A stretch of 8,343 nt of DNA, from NCBI GenBank assembly GCA_934540955.1, contig CAKTCY010000075.1, positions 1 to 8,343 of the forward strand, written 5' to 3'. Both the position numbers and the translations under genes were made by a program. How positions within the stretch are numbered: position 1 is the first letter of the stretch; every line of letters begins with the position of its first letter. Under the pieces are notes generated by a model. It had not been told where the DNA came from, did not search any database, and was given only the letters and a program-made list of their open reading frames with translations. This DNA comes from an uncultured Faecalibacterium sp. Its GTDB lineage: Bacteria; Bacillota; Clostridia; Oscillospirales; Ruminococcaceae. Below, one piece after another: positions 1-5,987 of the stretch.

Positions 1-37
1 TTTTCCTGTTCCTTCGTGCATTTTGAACATTGATACG

Positions 38-66
38 ATTATAGCAAAGTTTCGTTCCGGTGTGAA
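38..66 (-). promoter_or_regulatory. Leftward promoter for a divergent gene beyond the left edge
   Basis: Read on the minus strand, a -35 box TTCACA (61-66) and a perfect -10 box TATAAT (38-43) are separated by 17 bp. Only one base differs from the SigA consensus. Transcription would start near base 31 and run out of the window. The stretch AAGGAACAGGA near the left edge on the same strand could be a ribosome binding site, so a start codon may lie just outside. Divergent placement against a LysR gene is the usual arrangement of a LysR regulator and its target. Confidence 0.65.
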
Positions 67-67
67 A

Positions 68-79
68 TACAAATTTGTA
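68..79. promoter_or_regulatory. Palindrome, candidate LysR operator
   Basis: TACAAATTTGTA is a perfect 12-bp palindrome. It lies directly upstream of the -35 box of the leftward promoter, where a LysR activator would bind. Its spacing is close to the T-N11-A motif of LysR sites but does not match it exactly. AT-rich imperfect repeats (ATTTATCAAAT, TTTATAAAT) follow up to about base 109 and could be further contacts. Binding by the adjacent regulator is an inference. Confidence 0.4.
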
Positions 80-116
80 CCAGCATTTATCAAATCTCTT
101 TATAAATCACTTTCTC

Positions 117-145
117 TTTACGGCCTGTGCGGAATCCTGTATAAT
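117..145 (+). promoter_or_regulatory. Promoter of the first LysR gene
   Basis: A -35 box TTTACG (117-122, four of six consensus bases) and a perfect TATAAT (140-145) are separated by 17 bp. Transcription would start near 152, giving a leader of about 34 nt. The ribosome binding site AGGAAGGGG (168-176) sits 9 nt before the ATG at 186. Confidence 0.6.
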
Positions 146-185
146 AAAGATGACCAGCTTTTTACACAGGAAGGGGCGCCGTTCT

Positions 186-1103
186 ATGACAATTTACCAG
201 TTGGAGTGCTTTATTGCCGTAGCAGAGGAGCTGAATTTCAGCGCCGCTGCCGAGCGGCTGTTCACCACCCAGCCCGCCATCACCTACCAGATCAACGCAC
301 TGGAAAAGGAGACCGGGCTGCACCTGTTCGAGCGCACCACCCGCCGCACCAAGCTGACCGCCGCCGGGCAGTCCTTTTATCTGGACATGGTGCAGATGAC
401 CAGCTTTGGGCGGCAGGCGCTGAAAAAGGCGCAGGATATTCAGGACGCCGACCGCTCCCACCTGACGGTGGGGCTGCGGCAGCTGTTCGATTACAGCACC
501 TTTTCCAGCATTCTGGCTGAGTTCCAGCACCAGTTTCCCAACGCCTGCGTGGACGTTGTGCCCCAGGACAACCGCCGCCCGCTGGAACAGCTGCGCTCCG
601 GGCAGCTGGACATCGGCTTTTTCTACGCCACCGAGCACTCCCGCGACCGGGATATCTCCTTTACGCCCCTGTTCTCGCTGGGGTACCATGTGCTGATGAA
701 CCCCAACTCTCCCCTTGCCGACCGGCGGGCGCTGCATCTGGCGGACCTGAAGGGGCAGAGCGTGGTGTCCTCCGGCGCGTTCGACAGCTTTCTGTCCGCC
801 TGTCAGGGGCCGTCGCTGGAGCAGCTGGCGCAGGTGGGGGTGGATTGCAGCAAGATCACCCCCAGCTTTGAGGGCGCGCTGATCCTGATCCAGATGGGCA
901 CCGCCCTATCCATTGTGCCCTGCCTGTCCACGGCGGTGATCCCGGGCATCGTCAAGGTGCCGCTGCTGGATTTTCCCCCGGTGACGGTGGAGATCGCCGC
1001 CATGCGCCACGCGCCCCGGCTGGAGGTGCAGTCCTTTATCGAGATCGCCAAGCAGAAGTACGCCCATCCCCACGACCCGCTGCTGATGGAGACGTTGATT
1101 TAA
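186..1103 (+). CDS. LysR-family transcriptional regulator
   Basis: This encodes a 305-residue protein of typical LysR length. The winged helix-turn-helix occupies about residues 1-60, with the family signature seen as NFSAAAERLFTTQPAIT (residues 17-33) followed by LEKETGLHLFER (39-50) and TKLTAAG. The rest, from about residue 92, is the periplasmic-binding-protein-like effector domain, recognisable by the segment LRSGQLDIGF. The frame is open further upstream, but ATG 186 is the right start because AGGAAGGGG lies 9 nt before it and the LysR fold begins at once. LysR proteins are cytoplasmic tetramers that bind a small inducer and usually act on a divergent gene. Here a leftward promoter with a palindrome at -40 lies within 150 bp, so the target is probably off the left edge. 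The inducer cannot be told from sequence. Confidence 0.93.
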   Translation: MTIYQLECFIAVAEELNFSAAAERLFTTQPAITYQINALEKETGLHLFERTTRRTKLTAAGQSFYLDMVQMTSFGRQALKKAQDIQDADRSHLTVGLRQLFDYSTFSSILAEFQHQFPNACVDVVPQDNRRPLEQLRSGQLDIGFFYATEHSRDRDISFTPLFSLGYHVLMNPNSPLADRRALHLADLKGQSVVSSGAFDSFLSACQGPSLEQLAQVGVDCSKITPSFEGALILIQMGTALSIVPCLSTAVIPGIVKVPLLDFPPVTVEIAAMRHAPRLEVQSFIEIAKQKYAHPHDPLLMETLI

Positions 1104-1110
1104 AAAAATT

Positions 1111-1146
1111 GTCCCCCGGGAAAATCTGCGGATCCTCCCGGGGGAC
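1111..1146. terminator. Bidirectional intrinsic terminator
   Basis: Perfect 11-bp arms, GTCCCCCGGGA (1111-1121) and TCCCGGGGGAC (1136-1146), enclose a 14-nt loop between two converging genes. On the minus strand the stem is followed by AATTTTTTT, a textbook U-tract ending the membrane-protein gene. On the plus strand it is followed by the weaker TTCTTTGATCATTTT, which would end the LysR transcript. Confidence 0.85.
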
Positions 1147-1159
1147 TTCTTTGATCATT

Positions 1160-2176
1160 TTACTGATAATCGTGGTTGAGGAACAGGGCCTTGATGACCA
1201 CCACCTCGTCGTATTCCTCCTGCTCCACCTGCACATCTGCGTTCAGGCTCTTCAGGCGCGCCTTGACCGCATCCAGTGCCTCGGGCACGGTGACGGCGCG
1301 GCCCTCCTCCACGGCGTCCATCATCTGCTTGAGCACGATGGGGTGGGCGTACCAGCTTGCCACCGGAAAGGCGCCGTGGGGGTAGTGCCTGACATACTCT
1401 GCCATGGCTGCCTCGGCCTTTTCCGCACGCTTCATGATGGCGCTGTTGTTATTGTGGGCAGTGGGCAGCATATTATAGCTGGAAAACAGGAAGATGGCGG
1501 CAAAGCCGAACAGCGCAAAGTACACGCCGTAGCTGCCGGTGTGGCTGAACACCGAATACAGGCCGTAGGCCGCCGCCGCAACGCCCAGCACAAAAATAGC
1601 CAGCGCCACATACCGGTACACCGGCTTGCTTTGCAGCTGCGCACGCTTGCGGCGCTGGGCGGCGCTCAGCTCGGCAGAAAGCTCCGGCTTTGCGTCCAGA
1701 TACTCCTTTGCCCGGCGCAGCACGGTAAGGCTGTGCTCTGCGTCCTCAGAAAGTTCCGGCAGCTTGCGGGCGGCCTTTTCGGCGGCCTTTTTCTCCAGCG
1801 CCTGCTCTCCGGCGGCGCTCAGCAGATGCAGCTGCGGCTGCTCCTTTGCCAGCACCTCCAGCAGGGCGTCCACATCCCGCTCGTCCTTGAAGTTGCACTG
1901 CTTCTGCTTGCCGCCGTCGTACTCCACCACCAGATACGCCATGGAGGCAAACACGCCCTTGCCGGAAAAGCCGCCGGAGCTCATAGCCACCCGCTTGAAC
2001 ACCCGGGTGATGCTGCTGTAAGGCAGATAATAGCGGCGGTCGATGTAAAAGCTGTTCAGGTACAGCGCCTTTTTGCCCACGCCGCAGGGGCCGATCTTCC
2101 GGCAGGCTTTTTTGTCTGCCTCCAGCTCCTGCGGGTCAAGCTTTGCCATGCCCAGCTGTGCGGGTTTGAAAATCAT
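1160..2176 (-). CDS. Unrecognised two-helix membrane protein
   Basis: I do not recognise this 338-residue protein. Three parts can be seen. Residues about 30-110 are rich in alternating hydrophobic residues and contain two Cys (25, 31) and the segment SFYIDRRYYLPYSSITRVF; they could be a PH-like beta domain, which is an inference. Residues about 120-183 are charged and probably helical. Two membrane helices follow at about 187-210 and 214-233, then a soluble tail of about 105 residues with an acidic stretch (VEQEEYDE, 317-324). There is no signal peptide, so both ends are probably cytoplasmic. The ATG at 2176 has AGAAGGGAA 6 nt upstream. It is monocistronic, with its own promoter candidate and terminator, and converges on the LysR gene. 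Reading frame, start site and membrane segments all support a real gene. Confidence 0.8.
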   Translation of the reverse strand: MIFKPAQLGMAKLDPQELEADKKACRKIGPCGVGKKALYLNSFYIDRRYYLPYSSITRVFKRVAMSSGGFSGKGVFASMAYLVVEYDGGKQKQCNFKDERDVDALLEVLAKEQPQLHLLSAAGEQALEKKAAEKAARKLPELSEDAEHSLTVLRRAKEYLDAKPELSAELSAAQRRKRAQLQSKPVYRYVALAIFVLGVAAAAYGLYSVFSHTGSYGVYFALFGFAAIFLFSSYNMLPTAHNNNSAIMKRAEKAEAAMAEYVRHYPHGAFPVASWYAHPIVLKQMMDAVEEGRAVTVPEALDAVKARLKSLNADVQVEQEEYDEVVVIKALFLNHDYQ

Positions 2177-2213
2177 GGGTAGTTCCCTTCTTTGCTTTAA
2201 ATTCTACGCCCCT

Positions 2214-2242
2214 ATTTTCCCACGGGGCAGGGGCAATTGCAA
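2214..2242 (-). promoter_or_regulatory. Weak promoter candidate for the two-helix membrane protein
   Basis: On the minus strand TTGCAA (2237-2242) and GAAAAT (2214-2219) are separated by 17 bp, each matching four of six consensus bases. It lies between the cstA terminator and the start codon at 2176, the only space available for a promoter of this gene if the terminator works. Confidence 0.35.
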
Positions 2243-2261
2243 GCCTTGATTTTTAAAAACA

Positions 2262-2297
2262 GCGCCCGCCGCTGTACGGTCAGGCAGCGGCGGGCGC
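2262..2297 (-). terminator. Intrinsic terminator of cstA
   Basis: Perfect 13-bp GC-rich arms, GCGCCCGCCGCTG (2262-2274) and its complement (2285-2297), enclose a 10-nt loop. Read on the minus strand the stem is followed by TGTTTTTAAAAATC, a U-rich release tract. It begins 34 nt after the cstA stop codon. Confidence 0.85.
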
Positions 2298-2331
2298 AGG
2301 AACCTTATGGAGAAACTGAGCCGTCAGTTCC

Positions 2332-3834
2332 TTATGCCTTGGAAGCGGTATGCTTCTTGGTAGCATGGAGGAACAGAGCCAGCATTGCGATGGCAAAGAC
2401 GATGCCGATGGGGTAAGCAACGGCGGTGTTGTAAGCCACCAGCTTGCCGTCCGCATAGGTGTTGATCATCTTGCCCAGGCACTCGGGAGCCAGCACGAAG
2501 TAGGTGCTAGACACAGCGCTCATGAAGGTAGCAGGCACGGCGGTGATCCAGAAGTTCTTCTTCTCCTTGAACAGGTACATGGAAGCAGCCCACAGGACGA
2601 TCATAGCCAGCGTCTGGTTGGTCCAGCTGAAGTAACGCCAGATGACGGTGTAGTTGATGAAGCCCAGTGCGTTGCCGATGCCAAGGAAGGCACCAACGCC
2701 CAGCACGGGGATGCAGAGCTTCAGGCGGTTTGCGTAGCTGTCCTGATCGATCTTGAGCCAGTCGGACAGGGTCAGACGAGCGGAACGGAAGGCGGTATCA
2801 CCAGAGGTGATGGGGCAGATAACGACACCGATCATAGCCAGTGCCACGCCAACCTTACCCATGGTCTTGAGGCAGACGTCGTAGATAGCGGCAGACTGAC
2901 CGGCAGCCAGAGCCTCGGCCAGACCGACCATCTTGCCATCGGTGATGGTGTACAGTGCGCAGCCGGCAGCAGCCCAGATCAGAGCGATGATGCCCTCGCT
3001 GACCATTGCACCGTAGAATACGAAGTGACCCTGCTTCTCACTCTTCATACAGCGAGCCATCAGAGGCGACTGGGTGGAGTGGAAGCCGGAGATAGCACCA
3101 CAGGCAACGGTGATGAACATGAAGCTCCAGATAGGAGTGTTGGAGGGGTGCATATTGCTGAAGTTTGCCCAGATCTCGGGGATGGTGTAGGCGGGGTTGG
3201 TGAAGATACCAAAGATAACGCCCACAGCCATGATGATCAGGCAGATGCCGAACAGGGGGTAGATCTTACCGATGATGGCATCAATGGAGATAAAGGTTGC
3301 GATGAAGTAGTACACCAGAATGATGATCAGCCAGAACAGGGTGGTGGTCATCACACCGGACATACCGCCGTTCTTGCACAGGGTAACGATCAGGCCTGCG
3401 GGGCCGACAGCGAACACGGTACCGACCATGATCAGCAGCACCACAGAGAACACACGCATGATGGTCTGCATCACAGGGCCCAGATAGCGGCCGGTGACCT
3501 CAGCGATGGAAGCGCCGTCGTTGCGCTCGCTCATCATGCCGGAGAAGTAGTCATGTACGCCGCCGGCAAAGATGGTGCCGAAGGTGATCCACAGGAACAC
3601 CACGGGACCCCACAGAGCACCCTGCAGTGCACCAAAGATGGGGCCCAGACCTGCAATGTTCAGCAGCTGGACGAGGAACAGCTTCCACTGGGGCATCACA
3701 ACGTAGTCAACGCCATCGTTGATGCGCACAGCAGGAGTTTCGCGGTCGTCCGGTCCGAACGTGTTGTCCACGATCTTACCATAGACAAAGTAGCCTACGA
3801 TCAGAAGCGCCAGACACAGTAAGAAACTAATCAT
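2332..3834 (-). CDS. cstA: Carbon starvation CstA-family transporter, short form
   Basis: This 500-residue polytopic membrane protein belongs to the CstA family, whose Escherichia coli members CstA and BtsT take up peptides or pyruvate with protons. Family landmarks are NDGVDYVVMPQW (39-50), IAGLGPIFG (60-68), FAGGVHDYFSG (89-99), ISGFHSTQSP (248-257) and PITSGDTAFRSARL (341-354), between many hydrophobic helices. It is about 200 residues shorter than the E. coli proteins and appears to lack their C-terminal extension, as in short forms I know from Firmicutes. The ATG at 3834 is preceded at 6 nt by AAAGGAGGTT (3841-3850), an ideal ribosome binding site. Its codon choice looks more restricted and less extremely GC-rich than that of its neighbours, suggesting high expression. 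It is monocistronic with its own terminator. The substrate, pyruvate, amino acids or peptides, cannot be settled from sequence. Confidence 0.92.
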   Translation of the reverse strand: MISFLLCLALLIVGYFVYGKIVDNTFGPDDRETPAVRINDGVDYVVMPQWKLFLVQLLNIAGLGPIFGALQGALWGPVVFLWITFGTIFAGGVHDYFSGMMSERNDGASIAEVTGRYLGPVMQTIMRVFSVVLLIMVGTVFAVGPAGLIVTLCKNGGMSGVMTTTLFWLIIILVYYFIATFISIDAIIGKIYPLFGICLIIMAVGVIFGIFTNPAYTIPEIWANFSNMHPSNTPIWSFMFITVACGAISGFHSTQSPLMARCMKSEKQGHFVFYGAMVSEGIIALIWAAAGCALYTITDGKMVGLAEALAAGQSAAIYDVCLKTMGKVGVALAMIGVVICPITSGDTAFRSARLTLSDWLKIDQDSYANRLKLCIPVLGVGAFLGIGNALGFINYTVIWRYFSWTNQTLAMIVLWAASMYLFKEKKNFWITAVPATFMSAVSSTYFVLAPECLGKMINTYADGKLVAYNTAVAYPIGIVFAIAMLALFLHATKKHTASKA

Positions 3835-4060
3835 ACCAGAAACCTCCTTTTGAATTTCAGCCGCCGGCAGCTTATGCCATACTGCGGCTATGACCGATCT
3901 CTGGCTTCATGTTAACACCTTTTTCATAATTGTGTTAATATTTTTTGGGTATAGTTCCTATATCAAAAAGTATATGACCGCTTATTTTATTTGTTTGCAC
4001 AAACTTTCATTTTGCAGTGATGGTGCGTTTAAATTTGTTTTGTTGTTTCTCAAGTTCTTT
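3835..4060 (-). promoter_or_regulatory. AT-rich control region and leader of cstA
   Basis: The 225 bp before cstA contain no gene and are strikingly AT-rich from about 3905 to 4060. A good -10 box, TATACT on the minus strand (3969-3974), has only a poor -35 partner (CAAACA at 17 bp), so an activator may be needed. Downstream of it lies a dyad, TTAACAC (3912-3918) and GTGTTAA (3932-3938), with a 13-nt gap. Upstream is GTTTG-CA-CAAAC (3991-4002). Near the ribosome binding site AGCCGC (3859-3864) can pair with GCGGCT (3884-3889). I see no known riboswitch or catabolite-repression site. The promoter assignment is tentative. Confidence 0.35.
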
Positions 4061-4172
4061 CTCCCGGGAACGGTCAGAGCCGTGCCCGCCAAACTTTGCG
4101 CCGCCTTTTTGTGCACTTTGCTTAATCGTTTACGATTTTCTCCCCAAAACGTGGGATTTGGGACGAAAGATT

Positions 4173-4388
4173 ACCCTCTCAGGCGGGGCACCCCTTCCGT
4201 CTGCTCCCGTTGGTCGCAGCCACCTTCCCCAAGGGGACGGCTGACCCTCTCAGTCATCGCTGCGCGATGCCAGCTCCCCCGAAGGGGGAGCTTTTCAGCG
4301 CTGCCGCAAAGTTTCCCGCCACCACTAAAGCCGTCCCCTTGGGGAAGGTGGCATCGCCGCAGGCGATGACGGAAGGGGTAACCCCGCC
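4173..4388. repeat. Composite palindromic repeat element (units A, B, C)
   Basis: This GC-rich block is built of about 52-bp units, each made of a start ACCCYYTCMGTC, a small variable stem-loop, GCCASCTYCCCC and the complementary GGGG arm. Unit A (4190-4242, plus) and unit C (4329-4379, minus) share a perfect 24-bp inverted repeat (4219-4242 and 4329-4352), and their outer ends are also inverted copies (4182-4200 and 4369-4388, one small difference). Unit B (4244-4295, plus) is of the type found in the second element of this window and directly follows A. A further fragment, ACCCTCTCAG, is at 4173-4182. No protein is encoded. It resembles a non-autonomous palindromic mobile repeat whose mover is not in the window. 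Confidence 0.75.
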
Positions 4389-4420
4389 GCGCGACTGTTT
4401 CCGCAGGAAACAAGCGCGGC
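4386..4420. repeat. Compound hairpin
   Basis: An outer stem GCCGCGC (4386-4392) with GCGCGGC (4414-4420) encloses an inner stem GTTTCC (4397-4402) with GGAAAC (4406-4411) around a GCA loop. There is no U-tract on either side, so it is not a standard terminator. It adjoins the repeat element and may belong to it, or be an independent structured site. Confidence 0.5.
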
Positions 4421-4457
4421 AGCTGCCGTTTGCCTTTACGACCCCTCCCGTGAAAAT

Positions 4458-4493
4458 GGGCTAGCGGAGCGTCCGCAGACGCTCCGCTAGCCC
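4458..4493 (-). terminator. Strong hairpin ending the second LysR transcript
   Basis: Perfect 16-bp arms, GGGCTAGCGGAGCGTC (4458-4473) and its complement (4478-4493), have a 4-nt loop. It begins about 54 nt after the LysR stop codon. On the minus strand it is followed only by ATTTTCACG, a short U-tract, so termination is likely but not textbook. Confidence 0.65.
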
Positions 4494-4547
4494 GAAAATA
4501 AAAATAATTCTTCCGCTATTGATGCCCAGAGCAACGCGGAGGGCATT

Positions 4548-5483
4548 TTAAATCTTCTTCCACCCGCTGTCCTTGATGGTGGCATCCGCCTGTTTGTGCA
4601 GCAACTGCACAAACAGCTGCTCCTCCGGCTGCAGGGGCTCCCGCTCCGGGTACACCAGCACGTCCCGCATCTGCTGCTTCTGCGCCGGGCAATTATGCAG
4701 CGCCAGATGATACTGCTCCAGTGCGCGCTGCGGCATGGGGGACGACCACATATAGGCCGTGGGCAGGTTTTGCAGAATGGAGAACTGGCTGCACCGCTCG
4801 TACACATGGATGCGGCGGTTGGGGTTTGCCTGCCAGCGGGAAACGGTGCTCTCCTCCCCGGGCAGATGGGTGTCGCCGTGCAGCACCTCGATGTAGTCGT
4901 TCAGCTCGTCAAGATTCTGCACCTGCCGCCGCGCCAGCGGGCTGTCCTGACTGGTGAGCAGCAGGTAGGAAAACTCCATGATGGGCTCCTGCCGCAGACC
5001 GTGGCGCTGGCAGTAGCGGCGGTAGTAGTCCTCGTCCTCGGCGGCGTAGCGCAGCAGCGCCATGTGGTAGCCCTGCCGCAGCACAAAGTCCAAGGCTTCA
5101 ATAGCGCCGCTCTCCCGGATATGCACCCGCAGCTGCTCGCTGCGGGCGGCCTGCTGCAAAAAGTCCACCGCCGCATAGGAGGCGTAGGTGGCATGGGTCA
5201 GCACCACCCGCAGCTCGGCGCAGCTGCGCTGCTGGTGCGCCTCCTGCGCCAGCTCATCCACCTGCTGCAGCACCCGCTGCGCCTGCCGGATGAACCGCTT
5301 GCCCTGCTCGGTAGGGATCATGCCAGTGGAGGAGCGCTCAAAAATGCGCAACCCGTATTCCTCTTCCAAGTTCTTCAGTGCCTTGCTGACATTGGGCTGC
5401 GCCGCGTACAGCTGCTTTGCCGCCGCCGACACCGACCCCCATTTCATGATGGCTACCAGATACCGCAGTTCCGTAATATTCAT
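4548..5483 (-). CDS. LysR-family transcriptional regulator
   Basis: This encodes a 311-residue LysR protein. The DNA-binding domain covers about residues 1-60, with GSVSAAAKQLYAAQPNVSKA (16-35), LEEEYGLRIFER (39-50) and a following TEQGKRF. The remaining 240 residues are the effector-binding domain, including LLLTSQDSPLARR. The frame stays open far upstream through a repeat element, but ATG 5483 is the start: GGAGGGG (5487-5493) lies just before it, a near-consensus promoter precedes it, and the LysR fold begins at residue 1. It is divergent from the operon at 5764. A palindrome overlaps its -10 box, which would allow autorepression. It is clearly different from the first LysR protein in this window, and its inducer is unknown. 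Confidence 0.93.
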   Translation of the reverse strand: MNITELRYLVAIMKWGSVSAAAKQLYAAQPNVSKALKNLEEEYGLRIFERSSTGMIPTEQGKRFIRQAQRVLQQVDELAQEAHQQRSCAELRVVLTHATYASYAAVDFLQQAARSEQLRVHIRESGAIEALDFVLRQGYHMALLRYAAEDEDYYRRYCQRHGLRQEPIMEFSYLLLTSQDSPLARRQVQNLDELNDYIEVLHGDTHLPGEESTVSRWQANPNRRIHVYERCSQFSILQNLPTAYMWSSPMPQRALEQYHLALHNCPAQKQQMRDVLVYPEREPLQPEEQLFVQLLHKQADATIKDSGWKKI

Positions 5484-5516
5484 GAACCCCTCCGCATTGT
5501 TTGCAGTCGTAACCAT

Positions 5517-5546
5517 ATTGTAACAATTTTCCAGCGCTGCTGTCAA
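5517..5546 (-). promoter_or_regulatory. Promoter of the second LysR gene with overlapping palindrome
   Basis: On the minus strand a perfect -35 box TTGACA (5541-5546) and TACAAT (5517-5522) are 18 bp apart, giving a leader of about 25 nt. The palindrome ATTGT-A-ACAAT (5517-5527) covers the -10 box, a position suited to autorepression. The -35 box is only 13 bp from the edge of the neighbouring repeat element. Confidence 0.75.
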
Positions 5547-5559
5547 GCGGGGGAGAACA

Positions 5560-5694
5560 AACCCTCTCAGTCCGCTCCCGTTGGTCGCGTCCAGCTCCCC
5601 CGAAGGGGGAGCTTTTTGCCATCTTCCGGTCAGTGCGAATAGAGCTCCCCCTTTCGGGGGAGCTGGCACGCCGTCAGGCGTGACTGAGAGGGTT
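5560..5694. repeat. Palindromic repeat element with 13-bp terminal inverted repeats (units D, E)
   Basis: The element begins AACCCTCTCAGTC (5560-5572) and ends with its exact complement (5682-5694). Inside are two hairpins of the same 9-bp arms AGCTCCCCC/GGGGGAGCT: 5593-5613 with loop GAA and 5643-5664 with loop TTTC. Unit D (plus) and unit E (minus) face each other across a 29-bp spacer and match unit B of the other element. The trinucleotide ACA flanks both sides (5557-5559 and 5695-5697), a possible short target duplication that chance could also give. The first hairpin is followed by TTTTT, so it could stop plus-strand transcription. No protein is encoded. Confidence 0.75.
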
Positions 5695-5704
5695 ACATCC
5701 CCCC

Positions 5705-5734
5705 TTGCACCAAAGCCCCCGGGTGCTATATAAT
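5705..5734 (+). promoter_or_regulatory. Promoter of the two-gene operon
   Basis: A perfect TATAAT (5729-5734) overlaps TATATA preceded by TGC, which can act as an extended -10. The -35 box TTGCAC (5705-5710) is weak, at 18 bp. Transcription would start near 5741, about 23 nt before the first ATG. The promoter begins 11 bp after the repeat element. Confidence 0.6.
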
Positions 5735-5763
5735 AAGGAAAAACACAAAGGAGGGGCTGTACC

Positions 5764-5976
5764 ATGCCGGAATACCGCGTGCTGCGCATTGACGAGCAGC
5801 TGTACGGCTGCGAGGAGCTGCCCGCCGGGCAGCCGGTGCTGTGCGATGTGACCCTGACCGATGCCGCCGGGACTGCCCGCATCCTGCCCTACCCGGACAA
5901 GGAGCTGACCCGTCTGGGCATCGACGAGGGGGACGCCGTCTGTCTGCTGCCGGACGGCACCCTGCACAAGCTGTAA
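5764..5976 (+). CDS. Small protein of unknown function, first gene of an operon
   Basis: I do not recognise this 70-residue protein. It has no membrane segment or signal peptide, is acidic, and its pattern (YRVLRIDEQLYGCEELP, then VLCDVTLTD, then GDAVCLLPDGTLHKL) suggests a compact, mostly beta fold. It contains two Cys in the N-terminal half (16 and 27) and a third at 59. Evidence that it is real comes from its signals: a TATAAT promoter just upstream, the strong ribosome binding site AAAGGAGGGG (5747-5756) 7 nt before the ATG, and tight coupling to the phosphatase gene 11 nt downstream, whose own ribosome binding site overlaps this gene's stop codon. Any role as a partner of the phosphatase is a guess from position. 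Confidence 0.75.
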   Translation: MPEYRVLRIDEQLYGCEELPAGQPVLCDVTLTDAAGTARILPYPDKELTRLGIDEGDAVCLLPDGTLHKL

Positions 5977-5987
5977 GGAGTAATTTT

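Noticed and set aside
1109..2182. Long plus-strand open frame opposite the two-helix membrane protein gene
   Set aside because: It is a shadow: the translation is low-complexity His/Leu/Gln-rich, has no ribosome binding site, and runs against a minus-strand gene with clear membrane helices, start and terminator.
2350..3822. 490-residue plus-strand open frame opposite cstA
   Set aside because: It is an antisense shadow made of Asp/His/Gly/Gln-rich sequence; cstA on the minus strand has all family motifs and a perfect ribosome binding site.
3985..4015. CcpA catabolite-repression site upstream of cstA
   Set aside because: The GTTTGCACAAAC region looks similar at first sight, but the central CG and the flanking bases of the cre consensus do not match.
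3890..4464. Several small open frames in the cstA-LysR gap
   Set aside because: They run through the palindromic repeats, have no ribosome binding site, and give Pro/Arg/Ser-rich translations typical of GC-rich palindromes.
4190..5694. CRISPR-like array
   Set aside because: The repeat units are in both orientations, irregularly spaced over 1.5 kb and lack equal-length unique spacers.
5484..5882. N-terminal extension of the second LysR protein by 133 residues
   Set aside because: The extension is translated from the repeat element and promoter region; the fold, ribosome binding site and promoter all support ATG 5483.
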